From Vespa crabro (Eukaryota > Arthropoda > Insecta > Hymenoptera > Vespidae), in the NCBI RefSeq assembly GCF_910589235.1, contig NC_060957.1, positions 9,142,662 to 9,206,661 of the forward strand: DNA of 64,000 nucleotides, given 5' to 3'. The position numbers and the translations under genes are program-made. The notes beneath the pieces were generated by a model that saw nothing but the letters and a program-made list of their open reading frames with translations, did not search any database and was not told the origin of the DNA. Positions 23,008-35,987 of the stretch are shown one piece after another. Numbering within the stretch: position 1 is the stretch's first letter; the number at the start of each line of letters is the position of its first letter.

Positions 23008-26000
23008 GTCATTGAAAATAATTATACATGTATATAACTATGTTCATAGAAAATAAACATCTATATAAGTTTTGTATATAACAAACTAACTATTTAAAGT
23101 ACAAAGACAATTTTGTTTTTGATACTTATACAATTGATAATTTGTTTTTAGATGTAATTCTCAGATTCTACAATATATGCTATAGTTTTAATCGATTGCA
23201 TTGTTTGGTATTATAATCTGCAAGTTTTGTTAACTTGAGTTTTTCTCTCAAATATTGGATAGGACTACACTTGTCCAAGATGTTCATGTGGATTTATAGA
23301 AGAATTGGAGGTTGGAACCAACGACAATGGTTCTGGGATGGATATAAGTGGCGAAGATCTAAGCGATATTGATATTATTGATATTCCAGGCTATAATGTG
23401 AGTCGTATGACTTAGTTCCTTGTTTAAATTATTTTGAAGATTGTAGTAAAATAAAAAAATATAAAAAAATAAAATAAAATAAAATAACCATTAAATGAAT
23501 AATAAATAAAACAGGGTATTATAAAAAAAATTTTTTTAAATTATATACGGTACTATGTAATTCCCTTTCTTAATTATTACAGCGCTACCCTACTGATCGT
23601 GATTTTGTAGAAATGATATTGGAATCTCCTACCCTCAATATGCAACCACGTGCAGGTAACAGAAGCAATACGTTAGAAGGCAGAAGACGAGTTAGCTGGT
23701 CACGCAATACACCAGATACTCGTCGCTCCGGCAGGTACACTGCACTTCCTTCCCGCACTGGGCTTCTGCGCCATCGGTATTCCATTTACTGACATGATGA
23801 CCCTACGAGGCCTGTATGATTAATCTGGCAATAGATTAATCAGCTTATTAAAAAAACTATTGCGTTTTCAAATGTTTCATTTAATTGATCAAACAAATAA
23901 TTGGGTAAATTTCAAATTACTATCAAAGAATATTACAATATAAATATAAACTAATTAGGTTTAATTATTTATTTTTATTTTAATTATTTATGATTAATCA
24001 TACAACCTTATGCACTCACCTATCGCCAGCTGTTTTATTGTACATTCATTGTTTATTTTTTAACTCATAACTGCATCAAAAAAATTAAGAACTGCTTTTA
24101 GAAAGTACTTCTAAATATACGTTGCTTGTATCTCACAACTATTTTAATTATATAAATAAAAATAATACATTCCTTTAGTTAGTAGGTTGAAGCATGCTTG
24201 AGACAACTTTATATCTTGTCATTACTAGTACACTAATTGTATGTTTGGTTTATTTGGTATAGCCACAGTAATTTCACATTTTTATGCTGGAATTTAAAAA
24301 TATTTGAAAAAGAAACTGATAGAAATGCCAGAATCATCAATGATTAATACTTTTATAATGGTATGTATATGTGTATGTGGGTGCCATGCTGTGTTGTATT
24401 GTATCAAATTTCGTGGGATCTTTCCATGCTAAGCTATGCTGTATTCAAAACATACACAAATGAGCCAAACAACTTAAAAATGCATAATATATATATTTAT
24501 TGAAAATAGAAATGTAAAAAGAAAAGTAGAAAAAAAATAGACAGCTTAATTATTTTTCACAAAGTTTATACTTTCTATGCTTTATATTGCATTAAGTTTT
24601 ACAATGCTATTTTGTGTATATTGATATATTCAATTTCAATATAAAATTTCTTTTTTAAGTATTTAATATTATGCAATATTTAATCATTTAATGTATATAT
24701 TTGTGTCAGCAGTCGTGGAAGACAAGAAGCAATACCTATTGAAAATTTTATTCAAGACTTCATACTTAACCTATCAGGAGCTGGTCTAGGCCATCCAGTT
24801 ACACAAGATGGACAACCACCTGTGTATGTAGTACTACCAAATACATTTTTAATATTATAGTTGCTTATCATCAAAGGTCAAAACATTATTCATTTTTTTA
24901 TTTAATACATGATGCCCCACTATTTACATTGTAACATTTTTGCATGTCAATTTGCTCAATTCTTTAATAGACATTCCATTTCCTATGCTCGCTTCCTTTA
25001 AAATGTCATAAAATATTCTAATAGTATTTATTTACCATTAGTTTTGTTTATTGTATATTGTCTGAGATATAATATAATTATATGAATATGTCAATTTAGT
25101 AAAGAATTATTTTAACATCTATTTCTATATATTGTCAAAATTGTGGTCTTATAATTTCAGTTAGTCATATTGAAAATCAAAATATTGAGAACATTAAGCA
25201 CTGTAAGGTATCATATATAAATTATAAATATTGATGATAATTGATTATTTAAAAATTTATCATCGTCATTATTATTATTAATTTAATACAGGTCTTTGAG
25301 TATTTTCATAAAACAAGTACTAATTAAAATTTTTGAAGATATTTGTGATATCATTTGTGTGCTTGTCCTCATAAGATCACAAGTTAGATTTTAATTTTGC
25401 CTTAATATTTGTAAAATTCCAGATTATTTCAATCATAATGTCAATCGCTCAAAACGTAAGCTATTGTCTTTTTATTTTATATTAGTATTACTAAAATAAA
25501 ATCGAATAATATAGATTCAATATTAGACTGTTCTTGGGAAACCCTGGAGATTATGTTTGGGGTCGGGATGGATTGGATGCTATTGTCACACAGTTATTGA
25601 ATCAAATGGATGGAACTGGACCACCACCATTACCACAAAAACAAATTGATGCAATACCTAAGACAACAGTGACGCAAAGTCAAGTTGGTAAGTGATATTT
25701 TATTGCAAAATGTAATTTATATTAAATCTCTTTTAACTTTACTGCAATGCATTTTTATGTACAGATAGCAAATTGCAATGCTCTGTTTGTTGGGAAGACT
25801 TCAAATTAGCTGAACCTGTGAGACAATTACCGTGTCAACATTTTTATCATACACCTTGTATTGTACCTTGGCTTGAACTTGTAAGTATCTAATAAAATTG
25901 ATTTAAAAATATTTTTTTTTTTTTTTTTTTTTTTTTGTTAAATATTATTATTTGATGTATATTACTTTTTCTTTTTTTGTAGCATGGAACATGCCCAATT

Positions 26001-26261
26001 TGCAGAAAAAGTTTAGGCGATCAGAGTACTGCAGAAGCAAATCAAGATACTGTTAGACCAAGTTTAGCTGCTCTCTTTAGGTATAGTAACAATTCACTTA
26101 AAATTAGATGTACTCGATTTAATCGTATAATTATTATTTACGATGCACGTTTATCATTCACATTCTACAGAGCTGCTAATGAATCAAACAGTAGCAGATC
26201 ATCCTCCACTTCGTCGTCAACTGGAAGTACCTCCAATAGTGATTCTTCTAATGAAATGTGA
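22131..26261 (+). CDS. Iru: RING-H2 E3 ubiquitin ligase, RNF115/RNF126/Iruka family
   Basis: Eight coding exons: 22131-22214, 23263-23397, 23583-23734, 24713-24823, 25515-25687, 25765-25880, 25983-26080, 26171-26261. All have GT/AG borders and keep frame, giving 319 residues. The N-terminal zinc ribbon (FYCHKC … YTCPRCSCGFIEEL) is the family's substrate/BAG6-type docking domain. The middle is low-complexity, with the family block NPGDYVWGRDGLDAIVTQLL. The C-terminal RING-H2 has all eight ligands: CSVC, PCQHFYH, C, CPIC. A serine-rich tail (SSRSSSTSSSTGS) ends the protein. The family ubiquitinates mislocalised or misfolded cytosolic proteins and receptors. The acceptor of exon 4 is a tandem CAGCAG, so one serine is optional. 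Reading through the exon 3 donor adds 19 codons before a stop at 23792. Confidence 0.94.
22966..23006. repeat. (TTTC)n microsatellite
   Basis: About ten TTTC units inside intron 1 of the RING ligase gene. Confidence 0.9.
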
Positions 26262-29200
26262 GATTAATTATCAAATCTTGATGTTTTCCTGATAATGTAG
26301 AAAAAAAAATATCATTTTCCGTACTACAAATCAACTTTGAGCATTAATAACTTCGGTCATGCTTAAATTATATTAAACACGTGTCTACAAAGTTTCCTAA
26401 TTTTGAATGAAAAAAATTAATAGTTATAAATTATAAGTTATAATCCGGCAGAAATTTTATGCATCCCTTAAAATTTTTCTGAATATAAGTTAAATCAAAC
26501 TTCTTAACAACTGATGCACACATATACTATAGTTTCTATAATGTAACAATAGCAAAGTTATAACATATACTTTGATATGATAATGAAGAATATTTAAAGG
26601 TATGATGAAAGAGTACAGATCATGCAGTTTTTACAAGTGAGTCCAACACAGCTTGTAAGAAATACGCTATTACTGATTTAATCGTATGTACTAGTAAATA
26701 TGTGATAAAATTTGTATCATAATTGAGATATAGAAAATTAATTACACAAAAAAAACGGTATGATTATCTCCATTAAGTTTTCACTTTATAGAATTAATAG
26801 TGAAACCACGTAGAACATTATAATAAAACTAAACAAATTTCTTATTTAGCATGAAAACTACACAAGAAAGAGCTTAATAACGCATTTTATTATGCGCTTT
26901 TATAGCCTTGATAATTATGATTTCATTCTAAAGAAAAGTATCGAATTTAATGTTTTTGCTTGAGAACAGTCAGTTATGACAATATGAACGAAGTATTATG
27001 CAAAACGTTACAATCTACTAGTTTCCAACATAGATTGTTAGATTAATATCGGATCATTTAAATCCTTCTATATCAGAAATATCACTGAATTATCAAGAAT
27101 ATTAAATAATTTGCAGTATGTATATTTCTCAATGGGGTTGTGCCTAACTGCATTACTGACTAAATAAGCATGTTATGTACAATTCAATTTCATTATGACA
27201 AAACAACAGAACAATTGGTATAGAATAGTTAATAAATATGGTCACTATCGTACAACATTAATAAATATATAAAATTCACTTTAGTTACGTGAAGAATAAC
27301 GTTGGGGAATAGTAGATAGCAAAAGACATATATATGATAAAATAATCTATTACGCAATACAAAGACCAGGAATTGCTTTGCCAGTATTTGGAATTATAAT
27401 TTTAACTTGACATAAAGAACACATGAATAATTGCTAGTGAAACTTTTATAAAACGTAAGGTAAAACTAAATTGAAATTTAAAAAACATAAGTCACAAATG
27501 TGTAGTGTACAGTTACTAAACATTGCATATTACTACACACTACATATACACATACACATACACGCGCGCGCGTATATATATATATATATATAGATATATA
27601 CACACATAACATATATTTATGATATTTAACACAATGTGGATGCGTACTTAGAAGTTGTATGTAATTAATAACATAGATGTCTATATTTGTGATCGAAGTT
27701 AGTGTCCTATGTGATACGAATTTGCAAATGCTCATTTTCAGCCTGCATACAACGGTTACAGCCATGTTTTTTCTGAATGATAATGTAGTATGGTCACTTA
27801 TCATTACGTGTCCGGTGGATAGATCAATGTTTTTATAATAAAATCGAGGAAAAAATATATAATATTCGTTTTATAAGCTCGATATATCACAAAATATGAT
27901 TTAATAAATAAAATATTATTTCACAACGTAATTCTTCTATTAGATGTGTGACAAAATGGAAAATAGAATCGTTGATATCCGTTTAAGGGGTGGATAGATT
28001 TTCTCGACAAAATTTTTAGAGAAAACGACTTTTGTAAGACTATTGAAAAACAAAACAAAAATGAATGATTATTAATGTTTGGACCCTGATAATTATATAT
28101 TATTACTGGCAAAGCAAAATATTCATTTGTTTATAGAAATTATACAATCTGCAATTTTTAGTTTTAAGATCTCTTTTGAAAGAGATATTCATCGATTGAA
28201 AAGGATATTCATCGTTTTGCGATTTAATAATGTTACATAGTTAAGAGTGATTGTTAACGATTTTACTTGAAAATACATGCATCAGTCGATGAAACGATTG
28301 ATTTCATGCAAATACAATAAGTAATTTGGTACGAGTTACAAGCACTCTGATTTTATTTTTTTTTTTTCTTTATCTATTGCTACGTGGAGGATGATGTCAA
28401 AGCCAATGACATATTGTATGTTCTATTGTACCGAAAGATACATTGTTTTTAAGTTTAATTTTGTCATCTATCATAAAAAGTTTCCTCGGCTATTTATTTA
28501 CTGTCATTGCTTTAAATAAAGAGAAGGAAAAAGTAAAACATGAAGGGATATCAATTTGTAAATGTATGCGTTACTAATGCCAGATAATTTTATTTCATAT
28601 ATAAGTAAATTACGATTGCAAGAATTCATTTAATATAAAAATTCTGCATATTCAATTATCACACGACCAATAGATTGCTTTATAGCTAATGATTCTGTAA
28701 ATTGTTAGAATACAAAGAAATGTTATATTTATTCGTCAATAAAATAAAAAATATATTAGGAAAATATCCTTTTATCGATTCTCACATAACCTCAAATTAT
28801 ATTGAAAATATTTGTATAAAATATTATACTATATGAATATGTCTATCGATAGATTCGTTAATGAATTCGTCATTGATACGTCATTAATGAAACCTTTCAA
28901 TAAACACAGTACCCAAAAACGGAATGGTCTTAAAGATAAAAGAAAGATCAAGAAAGGATATCAATCGAATTGAATAAATTTAGAATGGAGTAATTCCTTT
29001 TACGATCAATTTCTTTCATCGTAAAAAGGTGTGCATATCATATACGCGATGGACTTACTTATTTTACGATCCATTTATTAAAAATATGCGCTAATTCACA
29101 TTGCGTATTTCATTACTTTCAATTAGAGTAGAACGTGACACAATTATTATATTGTCTTCTATCTACGCGTTCAGACATTTCTAGCACATAATTCTGAAAA

Positions 29201-29699
29201 TATATATATATATATATATGTATGTGTATATATAATATATTATATATTAATATATTATATATTATTTTGCGTTTGTAGTTTACAAAAGACTAGTTTAATT
29301 CATCCTAAACACTTTGGTAAATTTTGAATTTCTAACTAGATCTCAGTATCCTCCCCTCTTCTCTCATCTAAGCTTCTCCCTCTTTCTTATTTTCTGTTCT
29401 TTTTTTTTTCTTTCTTATTTTTCATTTTTTTCTTTTTTGTTTTTTTTTTTAGTTTATTTTTGGTCGTATTCACAGATAATTAATCATTATTAATCGCTTA
29501 TTTTTGCGCTTCGCTTATGAAAAATTCTGTAAACGATTCACACTGGAATTCTTTTTTTTTTCTTTTTTTCTTCTTTTCTTTTTTTTTTGGGTTCCTTTTT
29601 TAGATTTTCTCCCTTTTCTTTTTTCATATAAGAAAAAATGGCAAGTGAACGTGCGTGCGTTCATACGACGATTGGATGCATCTAATAATTATCATACAA

Positions 29700-29700
<1 letters not shown>
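26262..29700. other. 3' UTR of the RING gene and gene-poor spacer
   Basis: The first part should be the 3' UTR of the RING ligase; an AATAAA occurs at 26822, but which signal is used is unknown. A CG/TA-alternating repeat lies at about 27563-27592. TA-rich palindromic sequence is at about 29195-29265, and T-rich tracts at about 29400-29450 and 29552-29588. I recognise no other gene. Confidence 0.5.
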
Positions 29701-30032
<332 letters not shown>

Positions 30033-30301
30033 AGCATTCATGTAGAGATTGATCTTTGCTTGAGACTTAATTTGTTTGCACATGACATAAACACCGATGT
30101 ATGCGCTTGCTTATGCAACAATGAACAATTCCAACACATGTGTACATCAAAGTGCATATTCTAAGTAATTACAATGGTGGAATTTAATTACAATATATCT
30201 TGCGATTAAGGACCTTCGATACAACGCATGAAAATTTTGTATAGTTTTTTCCTCTATCTCTCTCCTAACATCTTTTTAAAATTACATATATCTACATATA
30301 T

Positions 30302-31378
30302 TAATTGATTATGAATAAAAAGTCAATTGAATATCTCCTTTGTTAGAAGCAATAAAAAAAGTTTCACGATTTTACATGTTAAATATTTTAAGGAAACGAA
30401 ATAAAACACTCAACTTTTGATTAAACTTTAAACCTAATGGGGTTTTTAGCTTTTCTTATGGAATATACTATAGTTTTAATTAATTAGATATTTTAATTAA
30501 TTATCTTTAACAAATTATTAAATAAATATAGATTTGAAGTTAATAATTAACGAGATATTAACGTCTGAAGTATGTTACGTGGATACAAACATTAACATTA
30601 AACATAATAAATTGATCGTATATGTCACAATTTGATAGATTAGATTATTAGATCATTTAGATCACCTGATCTAACACCATTAGATTTTCTTATGTAGGGA
30701 TTTATAAAAGATAAAGGTATATCAAACAAGAGTTAGAAATTAAAAAAGAATTACAAATAAAAATGATAAATACCGTTAATCAAATAACAGCTGTAACATT
30801 AAAAAATGTATGAACAATGGAATATGATTACATGATATTTGTATATGTATGATTATATTGACAATTGTTTATATAAGATGATGGTGAACACTTTGAACAT
30901 TTATTGAATTAAGTAAACTATTATTTTATTCGTTATTATAAATTACTTTTAAACTATTTCTTTTTTCTTTTTTTTTGAATTAATAGTCTTAATAAGATAG
31001 TAATTATATTTATTATAAGGTTGTTTTGTATATTTTTCATTTTTTTCATAGCCTCCTAAGATTCATTACATCTAAAATTATGTACCATTGGTTATATAAT
31101 TATACATATTAATATCTCGTTAATTATTAACTTCATGTCTCTACTTGTTTAATAATTTTTAAAAGATAATCGAATAAAATATCTAATTAATTAGGAAAAT
31201 ACAGGACGTTCCATAAGAAAAAGTAAAAATTATAAAACTACTGATTTAATTGGAAATTCTATTTCGTATTCTTAAAATATTTGACACATAAATTTCTAAA
31301 ACTTTTTTTGATAAATTTACTTTCTATTGCTTATAATAAATGAGATATTTAATTGGTCCTTAATTTATAATCAATCTG
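30302..31378. mobile_element. decayed Tc1/mariner-type transposon with long inverted repeats
   Basis: Two imperfect inverted arms of about 270 bases, 30302 to about 30565 and about 31107-31378, pair along their length. For example, the left arm GAAGTTAATAATTAACGAGA reappears inverted around 31110-31135. Between them, at 30662-30870 on the plus strand, lie remnants of a DDE transposase C terminus: SPDLTPLDF, then after frame breaks GFIKDK. The SPDLTPLDF…WG…KDKVY block is typical of insect mariner/IS630-type elements. Multiple stops and shifts make it inactive. It is bordered on the right by a (TA)n run, so the target-site duplication cannot be read. Confidence 0.75.
30662..30870 (+). pseudogene. 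remnant of a DDE transposase C terminus
   Basis: The clearest block is SPDLTPLDF at 30662-30688, followed after a frame change by GFIKDK at about 30698-30715 and then lysine/asparagine-rich decayed sequence. In intact relatives the aspartate-rich segment and WG motif lie near the catalytic core's end. No start, no intact frame and no N-terminal domain remain. Confidence 0.6.

Positions 31379-31384
<6 letters not shown>

Positions 31385-31441
<57 letters not shown>
31385..31441. repeat. (TA)n microsatellite
   Basis: About 28 TA units, directly abutting the right arm of the decayed transposon. Confidence 0.9.
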
Positions 31442-31443
<2 letters not shown>

Positions 31444-32228
31444 CAAGTTTATTAAGTATTATAAAAAGATTTTATCAAATGTAAAATATTTTAAGGCAAC
31501 CATTACATAGGTTTGAGATTTAAAAATCCGGATGTTATAAGTGAGACCATGTATGACATAATATAATCATTACAATATATAGAAGATTACTATTTTAGAA
31601 CATTTTTTTAGACCAACGATCATTGAGTCCACTTGTATTAAAAAATAAAGAAGATTTTCGAAAAGAATCTTAAAACATAAATTAATATGTAAATACGCTG
31701 ATGTAACGAAGATCCCCTAGTCTTTCGAAATCTAATGTGTACATTACGTATGTACGTATATCGAAGACGGTACAAGTATATATATAAAGCATGAGATTAT
31801 GACACCTGTTTCGTAATCGTTTAAACGAAAATAGAATTTGAGTCAAAGAACTTGAAAAGAAATTGTGCGTTCAAATAATATCAATTGTTTTTGGCTATTA
31901 GCTTTTTTGATTCGTCATTCCAAAGAAATAATTGTAAAAAATAATAAATTGGCGATACGATATATCGCTATATTTTATTTATTATATGAGTTTCCTTCTT
32001 CGATATATAGCAAGATCCTATATAATGGATCTTACGGGGGAAAAAGAAAAAAGTAAGTCAGATGATAAATCACGCGATCATCCTATATGTCGTACTTTGT
32101 GTTATACAGAGAATTATAATTATTATGTGTCATTAAATCATTATCATTGTCGTCGTCATCATTGTTATCATCATTATCATCATCATCATCCAAGAATAAA
32201 AGTGCATGAAAATAAACCAAGGGGAATG

Positions 32229-32372
<144 letters not shown>

Positions 32373-32503
32373 ATCTTTTCTACTAAATGTAAAATATATA
32401 ATCTTACTTGGAATTTATATTTGGAGTATAATAAGAACGGTCTGTTTATCAAATACATGCAATTCCTAATGCTCTCTTTGTTAGTTACAATGATACAAAA
32501 AAC

Positions 32504-32559
<56 letters not shown>

Positions 32560-32900
32560 TTATATATTATCTCATTAGACGGATTAGTAGTAATAAGACC
32601 GTTTTACTAACAACGAGAGTAGTACATCGATATAAAACGACAAAATTAATATCTTAAAACTAATTACTAAATTACTGCATTAGAAATACAGATTTTATAG
32701 CGTTAAACGTAAATAATTGGCTTAGCTAGGCTCGAACGAGTCCGTGTTTAATTATGTATAATATAATATATAAATATCATTTTGTGTACAATCGTTATTT
32801 TCAAAAATTAAATCACATGTATTACCTTTTTTAATCGAGAAGCAAAAATGATTCTATCATTTAAATTAGCATTATATCGATTAACCCTTTCGTTACTATA

Positions 32901-32947
<47 letters not shown>

Positions 32948-33629
32948 CTCTTCATATATTACAGACTGATATATACGTTCAATAAATAGCGCTCATATAT
33001 TTAGATATAATATATTCTCATTTGAAAATATATTAGTTATTTTAGATACACGAGTACTTTTTTCGACCGCATATAATCATTTGTTTCTTTTGTTTTTGAA
33101 TTTTTCATTTTGCCATCATATAATTTTAATATTGTTTATCGACAAGAACAAGCTTATGATTTAGCTCTAGCGAAAGGGCTACAAAGGTAATGAAAAAATA
33201 GAAAAAATGAATCGAAGACATGTAAAAGATCAATATGGATACTGTTATATGATCAACTTGAAAAATAATAAAAGAAAGTCCAAATAGAAAATAATGATTG
33301 TTTAAAATTTATTCATTTATTCTTAGTTAGAGCGATCTTGAAAGTGATGATTGAAACTTTGATGACATTATTTTTAACATGGGTAAGCTAACGTCGAATT
33401 ATTTTAAGCTATCCAAGCTTGAGTATCTTCTTTGACGGAATTGATCGAATTTTCACCGTCGTTTGGACATTCGATGATATAATCGAATACCTTTAAAGAT
33501 CTGATCTAAATCCTTTATTTAAAATTATCTTTTTAAAGACACCTCGTGAGTGTGTATGTGTCTATGTATGTGTGTGCATGTCTTACGTGCGAGAACTTAT
33601 TATTCTCAACTCGAATTTTTACAACTAAG

Positions 33630-33850
33630 TGTATATGTATATATGTATATATGTATATATGTATATTTATGTATATATATATATATATAGTGTTATATAT
33701 ATATATATGTATATAGTGTATATATATATATAGTGTATATATATATATATATAAATATATATATATAGTGTATATATATATATATATAAATATATATATA
33801 TAGTGTATATATATATATAAATATACATATAAATATACATATATATATAG
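33630..33850. repeat. TA-rich minisatellite with TAGTG punctuation
   Basis: TA-dinucleotide runs are interrupted at intervals of about 20-40 bases by TAGTG and AAATA. This gives a higher-order repeat of about 38 bases that is nearly exact over 33731-33815. The left part (33630-33670) is instead a TATATG hexanucleotide repeat. Confidence 0.8.
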
Positions 33851-34678
33851 TGTTAAGCAAATTTTTAGCTCGTATTTTACTATGTATCGGAACGATCACG
33901 CTAATTGTTCGCTAAAAAATATTTTTCTTCTTTTTGTTTTATTTTCTTTTTTTTTTGCTTTTTTTTTTATTTTTTTTTCGCATTCTTTTATACGGGCTAT
34001 ACGATGTTCGAAGGGAGTGTATAATTTGATTATTTTCAGTGAATTTACGTCCTTTCGTCTCATTTGGTCGCATATACGATTTTATCGCTTAATTAATTTC
34101 AATGTCATTGAGAATGACATCTTGGTTTTATTTTATTTTATTATTTCTTTTTGTTCTTTTTTTTTCTTTTGTACTGCCGTAAATCCGCTATTTTTGTTTT
34201 GTTTTATTTTCTTTTACTTTTGGGAAGACTTATTTATGGCTGACAATCTTATGACTCCCAATTTCCCTTTCAAAGATGTATCTACATATAGAATACATAC
34301 GATGTATTCGAGAAAGATTTAATGATCCATTCTCTCTATGTGAAAAATATCAGATCCTAGTTTCGATCAGTGTGTCTCTCATTATCCTTTCTAATTTTCC
34401 TTCTCACTATTAAGATCATATCGGTATATACAGATTGGCACTGTTCTGCTCGGAATATGTTATTACCCATTTGAAAAGCCGTATTAGTTCCGATACGTAG
34501 TACAAGAGCATGCAGTGTAGATTTTTTAACACGACGAATTAGAATAAAGTATCTCTTATTTCGTAAACGGAGACTTCGGTTAACACTATCGTACAAAGTG
34601 TTTCATTTAAAGTCATGTACATTACGAGATAATGGAATCACTTCGACGATTGAAATCTAATCATTGAGAAATCAAAGT

Positions 34679-34710
<32 letters not shown>

Positions 34711-35679
34711 CTTCTTCCTTTCTCTCCATTTATCTTTCGTTTTCTTTTTTTTGTTTCCTCTTTCCCTCCTTACTTAATTACGTTCCTCTTTCCGGTTCGT
34801 CGAAGTTTCCAAAATATTTATTTTACGATAAATCTTTGCTTTAAATCGATCACTTTGTACGCATGTACATACATGCATATGATCGCTTAAATAAGTATAT
34901 ACAAATGCCTAAAAAAAGTATCCGACATAATCTTATCCCATACACGTTTCTACGCTTTCTCTTTTTCCTTTCTCTTTTCTTTGATTTAATTTTATTCATA
35001 TACCATAGGTTGAACACAATGATCGAAAATTTCAATCACAATAGACTTGTAAACTTATTAATGGCGTTACCATTCGATCGCTACTTCGTAATATCAGTGG
35101 CTAGTTAATTTTATAATTACTAAATGTCCGAAGGGCGAATGAAAATAAATTTTTCGTATTCGCCGCGTTTCGGGACGTTTTCTCGTGTGTTACGCGCTGT
35201 TAAATCGTCTATATTTAACAACGTTTACAAATTTCGATCGATCTACTCCTTTCAAAAGTTTTCTTATCTAAATTGCTACATACAATATATACGTGCGCGT
35301 CTGGGTTGGAATAAAAAAAACAAAAAATAAATAAATAAACAAAGAAAAGAAAAACAACAATTAGTTTTGTCTTTGCGGAAGGAAGAAACACGAGATATGC
35401 GAGTGCGATTGAGTGAGTCGAATTCTATACAATAAGAGAAATATAGTATCTTTTTGATCGGAAGAAAGATTAAAAAAAAAAGAAAAAAAAAGAACAAAAG
35501 AAAAAGAACAAAAGAAAAACAACAACAACAATAACAAAAGAAGAATGAGAAAAAAAGAAAACAAAAGTATTAACTGTGCGTTGCATGTTCACTGTCCGTA
35601 AAAATTAGAGATAGTTTGTTGATAATACGATCGATTTTTAATCAACGCATCTTTATAAAACAAAATGAAATGTACTTTC

Positions 35680-35800
35680 CTCTCTCTCTCTTTCTCTCTC
35701 TCTCTTTCTCTCTCTCTCCCTCCCTCCCTCCCTCTCTCTCCCCCCTCCCCCTCTCTCCCCCCTCCCCCTCTCTCTATCTCTATCTCTATCTCTCTTTTTC
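35680..35800. repeat. pyrimidine (TC)n tract
   Basis: A continuous pyrimidine stretch of CT, CCCT and CCCCCT units on the plus strand, about 190 bases beyond the flotillin-2 stop codon. It would be a polypurine tract in a flotillin-2 3' UTR if that UTR is this long. Confidence 0.9.
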
Positions 35801-35987
35801 TCTATTCGACTTCGTTCCATTTGAACGTGAGGTAGAGTGATTCGGGAAACAGGAAAAAGTGAAATACCGTCGGTAAATAATAGAGTTTAGCAGAGAAGTC
35901 TTTGGCAGTAAAGATTTTGTTCCAATATGAAGAAATTCTGGCGAATTATTCGCCTGGTCGCTGTATTCTTCTTTCAAGCGTGATGTC

